A DNA stretch of 63,721 nt from Pseudomonadota bacterium (GTDB lineage Bacteria; Pseudomonadota; Alphaproteobacteria; Sphingomonadales; Sphingomonadaceae). The stretch is from contig CAUJJI010000046.1 of the NCBI GenBank assembly GCA_963205265.1, forward strand, positions 1 through 63,721. Reading direction: 5' to 3'. Position numbers and translations under genes: made by a program. The stretch's first letter is position 1. Each line of letters begins with the position of its first letter. Shown here piece after piece: positions 61,072-63,721 of this stretch. A model generated the notes under the pieces. It was given only the letters and a program-made list of their open reading frames with translations. It ran no database searches and was not told the DNA's origin.

Positions 61072-62234
61072 ACCAGGGCCCGACGCCTTCGGCCTGGGCT
61101 TCCGCCATGCTCGCTCTCGGCGAGGCCGGCGACCGGCTGGCTGCCCGCGTGCGAGAGCGCGGCGAAGCCGACGGAACCGGCGATCTGTACCTGACGATGC
61201 TGGGTGCGCTGATGGACAGCTATCTGAACCAGCTGTCGGTCGATGCGGCCCACCCGGCGTTCCTGCCGTGCACCGGCTACTTCCAGCACCTCGGCTCGCC
61301 CAATCCCGATACGGTCTACCGTCGCGCGCCTATCGACGCTGCGGCGGCCTATCGTATCACCGGCCATCGCGGCACTGCCTCCGATGTGAGCCTGATGGCG
61401 TTCACCGAACCGGCCATGCGCAGCTGGCCAGCCCGTGACCTGTCGGACTTTGCGCATGGCCCGGACGGCGCCATCGACCTGATCGCAAGCACCGAACGCC
61501 TCGCCGGGCACACCGGCGACTGGCTTCGGCTCGAGCCGGGCATGACCTGCCTCTGGCTGCGATCGGTATCGGACGACTGGGGCAGGGAAAGCGACCCAGA
61601 GCTCGCCATAACCCGGGTTGGGGCCGCCAGCAGGCAACGGCCGGCCGCCGACGCCCTGGAAGCCCGCCTCGCCGCCGTGGCGGCAAAGGTCGAACGGATC
61701 GTCGCTTACGGCATGACCCGGGTCGACGAGCTGGCCGGAGCGGGGTTCGTCAATGCGCTCAAGACCGTCGACTACGCTGCCTCCGGGGCAATGCCGCTCC
61801 AGCACTATCACGAGGGACTGTTCGATCTCGCCGAAGACGAGGCGCTGTTGGTCGAAGCGGAAATGCCGGCCGATTGCCGCTATTTCTCGTGGTCGCTCAC
61901 CGACCGGATGCTCGTCACGCTCGACTGGATGAACGCACAGACCAGTCTCAACCGGACCCAGGCCGCGCTCGACCCGGACGGCGTGCTGCGCGTCGTCCTG
62001 TCGCGCAGCGATCCGGGCGCGCCCAACTGGATGGAGACGTCGGGATACCGTTCCGGCGTGCTCCAGTGCCGACACCAGGGATCGCGGCAGCCACCGGTGA
62101 TCCGCACGAAGCGGGTCCGGCTCGCCGCCGTGTTCGACCACCTCCCGGCAGGCACGCGGCGCGTCACGGCGGCGGCGCGGGCGGAAGCGCTGCAACGGCG
62201 GCAAGTCGGCGCGCAGCTGCGGCGGCTGTGGTGA
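61068..62234 (+). CDS. DUF1214-type protein
   Basis: A 388-residue protein without an evident signal peptide. The C-terminal part fits DUF1214: CRYFSWSLTDRMLVTLDWMNAQTSLNRTQAALDPDG (about 268-305), then VLSRSDPGAPNWMETSGYRSG. The N-terminal part resembles proteins that accompany sulfotransferase genes in sphingomonads and actinobacteria (YFQHLGSPNPDTVYRRAPID). The function of this family is unknown. It is translationally coupled to the sulfotransferase gene, so the three genes from 59000 form one unit. Confidence 0.8.
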   Translation: MNQGPTPSAWASAMLALGEAGDRLAARVRERGEADGTGDLYLTMLGALMDSYLNQLSVDAAHPAFLPCTGYFQHLGSPNPDTVYRRAPIDAAAAYRITGHRGTASDVSLMAFTEPAMRSWPARDLSDFAHGPDGAIDLIASTERLAGHTGDWLRLEPGMTCLWLRSVSDDWGRESDPELAITRVGAASRQRPAADALEARLAAVAAKVERIVAYGMTRVDELAGAGFVNALKTVDYAASGAMPLQHYHEGLFDLAEDEALLVEAEMPADCRYFSWSLTDRMLVTLDWMNAQTSLNRTQAALDPDGVLRVVLSRSDPGAPNWMETSGYRSGVLQCRHQGSRQPPVIRTKRVRLAAVFDHLPAGTRRVTAAARAEALQRRQVGAQLRRLW

Positions 62235-62492
62235 CGGCGTCTGACGGCAAGGCGCCCGCTTGCGGCGCAAAGGCGGCAGCCGGACGGACCGGAATCGCCC
62301 CATGGTGGTCGTGCCCTGTCGCCGCGCTGGAACGTTCGCCTTCCGGCCGGGCGGTCGCCGTCCGCATCGGTTCACCGCACGATGCGCGCATCATGGCCGC
62401 ACAGCGATTGCTCTTGCCCATTGCGTTCATCTGCCAGAAAGGTTTGCCGGAACAGGCGCGGCAGCCTGGTACAGTTTGAAGGGAGCAGCTTG

Positions 62493-63368
62493 ATGCGGGT
62501 CATTTCCAGGAGGTCGGGAGCGCTCTTCCTGCTCGCCATGTCCACGATGCTGGAGTCGGGCGGCCTGTCCGCCCAGGCGCCCAGCGAGATCGATCCCAAT
62601 ATCCTCGTCAACGGCGAACGCTTGCCCGATCCATCGCAGATGACCGCGGGGCCCGAGATCAAGGGCCTCATCTCCGCGCGAAACGGCGACCGGATCAGAG
62701 TCATGGGCGCCGACGGCAGCAGCACGGTCGTCGCCATCAGCGAGACGACGCGGATCAGGGCCGGCGCCGGCCTTTTCGGCGGCAAGCGCGGCAACCTGAC
62801 CGCCGACGCGCTGCTCAACGGGCTGCCGGTCACGGTCAAGACCCTGCAATGGTCCGGCGGCCTCGTGGCGAGCCAGGTCAGTTTCAGGAACAGCGATCTC
62901 CGGACCGCGCAGATGATCCGCAACGGCACTTCCCAGCGCTTCGACGAGCAGGCCGCAGCGACCGAGGCGCTGCGCGGCCGCATGGGCGATATCGACAAGT
63001 ACGATATCAGAAGCACGACGAACGTGTACTTCAACACCGGCAAGTGGGCGCTGTCGCCGAACGCCAAGGCCGATCTTTGCGCCGCGGCCTCCTCGGCCGA
63101 GGCGATGGAGAACGCGCTGATCCTGGTTGTCGGCTACACCGATTCCGTTGGCAGCGACGAGCTCAACCAGGCGCTCAGCGAGCGGCGCGCCGGCAGCGTC
63201 ATCAACTATCTGCAGCAGGCCTGCCACTGGAAGCCCTACCGCATGCTTACCCCCACCGGCATGGCCGAATCGGACCCCTTGGCGAGCAACGACACTCCCG
63301 AAGGCAGGGCACAGAACCGCCGCGTTTCGGTGAATGTCCTGGTCAGCAAGGCCGTTGCCGGCCCCTGA
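62493..63368 (+). CDS. OmpA-family protein
   Basis: A 291-residue exported protein with a signal peptide (about 1-28, LSAQAP). An N-terminal small beta-rich region (GLISARNGDRIRVMGADGSSTVVAISETTRIR, DUF5666-like) is followed by a C-terminal OmpA peptidoglycan-binding domain: FNTGKWALSPNAKADLC, VVGYTDSVGSDELNQALSERRAGSVINYL and GRAQNRRVSVNV. It probably anchors to the cell wall in the periplasm. The ATG at 62493 follows GAAGGGAG. The gene stands alone, 258 bases after the DUF1214 gene, with no recognisable feature between. Confidence 0.88.
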   Translation: MRVISRRSGALFLLAMSTMLESGGLSAQAPSEIDPNILVNGERLPDPSQMTAGPEIKGLISARNGDRIRVMGADGSSTVVAISETTRIRAGAGLFGGKRGNLTADALLNGLPVTVKTLQWSGGLVASQVSFRNSDLRTAQMIRNGTSQRFDEQAAATEALRGRMGDIDKYDIRSTTNVYFNTGKWALSPNAKADLCAAASSAEAMENALILVVGYTDSVGSDELNQALSERRAGSVINYLQQACHWKPYRMLTPTGMAESDPLASNDTPEGRAQNRRVSVNVLVSKAVAGP

Positions 63369-63445
63369 GGCACTGAGACACGTTCGGCATGACAGGGTGG
63401 AGGCCCCATTCGTTGTACCGGGCTCGACCTGAAGGCCAACCTGGG

Positions 63446-63481
63446 CTTGTTCGTCACCCTGAACTTGTTCGTCACCCTGAA
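63446..63481 (+). repeat. Tandem 18-bp direct repeat, two copies
   Basis: CTTGTTCGTCACCCTGAA occurs twice back to back (63446-63463 and 63464-63481), followed by a partial third copy. The second copy runs into the left arm of the inverted repeat 63471-63609. Confidence 0.85.
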
Positions 63482-63609
63482 CTTGTTTCAGGGCCTATCT
63501 TTCCTCGAGGCGCCGGAGCTTTGCATGGACGGGCAATGGCGCCCTTGCGATTCTAGTCAGAGCTTCGGGGCTTGGGGAGAAATGGGTGCTGAAACAAGTT
63601 CAGCATGAC
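63471..63609. repeat. Intergenic inverted repeat, 21-bp arms
   Basis: The arms at 63471-63491 and 63589-63609 are inverted copies with two mismatches (TGAACTTGTTTCAG is shared exactly). They are separated by about 97 bases. Such CCTGAACTTGTTTCAGG elements are dispersed in sphingomonad genomes. A partial relative (TTCGGCATGACAGGG) lies near 63384. Confidence 0.75.
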
Positions 63610-63640
63610 GGGGGGCGTGGGACGCGAGCACACCCCGTCG

Positions 63641-63721
63641 TCCCGGGCTCGACCCGGGACCGCTGTGATCTGGGCCGGACGTTCCGTCGATGAGGCCAGC
63701 GGTCCCGGGTCAAGCCCGGGA
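63641..63721. repeat. Intergenic inverted repeat, 25-bp arms, at the window edge
   Basis: Arms at 63641-63665 and 63697-63721 are inverted copies with one mismatch. Each contains two CCCGGG palindromes (CCCGGGCTCGACCCGGG in the left arm). This is a known style of dispersed alphaproteobacterial palindromic element and may continue past the window. Confidence 0.75.

Noticed and set aside
63446..63481. Tandem repeats as a possible CRISPR array
   Set aside because: The 18-bp units are directly adjacent with no spacers and only two full copies.

Overview
This is a high-GC stretch of chromosome that most resembles an alphaproteobacterium of the sphingomonad group (Novosphingobium/Sphingobium-like). 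The reasons are two large TonB-dependent receptors beside sugar genes, a 402-residue enolase-superfamily mannonate dehydratase of the Novosphingobium type, DUF1214 and sulfotransferase genes, GTG starts in tightly overlapping operons, and dispersed palindromic intergenic repeats. No rRNA, tRNA or CRISPR array was seen. The assignment rests on gene content only.

Layout. Positions 1-3337 hold a phenylalanine/tyrosine catabolic cluster (hmgA, cut by the window edge, then hpd and phhA) with a divergent Lrp/AsnC regulator. Positions 3677-8831 hold TonB receptor 1, an AraC regulator and an alkylsulfatase-like MBL protein that has lost most metal ligands. A long plus-strand run (9047-20423) carries a sulfotransferase, a 3-hydroxyisobutyrate-dehydrogenase-like protein, an MFS carrier, a GH39-like enzyme, the decayed tail of a second GH39-like copy, a GH79-like enzyme, a TolB-like propeller, glycerate 2-kinase, tartronate-semialdehyde reductase and a GntR regulator. 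Positions 20427-29670 hold a 2-hydroxyacid dehydrogenase and a GHL6-type glycosidase on the minus strand, then MFS, glcDEF and a VOC protein on the plus strand.

Positions 29895-40989 hold a DUF1080 protein divergent from TonB receptor 2, then a periplasmic redox module (cytochrome c', HiPIP, a secreted unknown, a DUF1592/DUF1588 haem protein, a DUF1552 protein and a second cytochrome c') that ends in a hexuronate-type transporter. Positions 40952-48225 hold the glucuronate pathway: kdgK, a lipoprotein GH79-like enzyme and manD on the minus strand, with gntR, uxaC and uxuB on the plus strand. The rest is an acyl-CoA dehydrogenase/kinase pair, a rearrangement scar (truncated PQQ dehydrogenase, SDR fragment, IS5-type transposase fragment), an L,D-transpeptidase, an S46 peptidase with a POT peptide carrier, a CmcJ-like/sulfotransferase/DUF1214 operon, an OmpA-like protein and palindromic repeats.

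How it fits together. The central theme is uptake and breakdown of glucuronic-acid-containing glycosides. GH79-like enzymes release uronic acid, the MFS carrier imports it, and UxaC, UxuB, ManD and KdgK take it to KDPG. A 15-bp operator-like palindrome, ATTGGTCAGGCCAAT, overlaps the start of the hexuronate-locus gntR. Close variants lie upstream of TonB receptor 1, the sulfotransferase operon, TonB receptor 2 and the redox-module/transporter operon. This suggests one regulon over more than 40 kb that takes in the undescribed DUF1592-DUF1552-cytochrome module.
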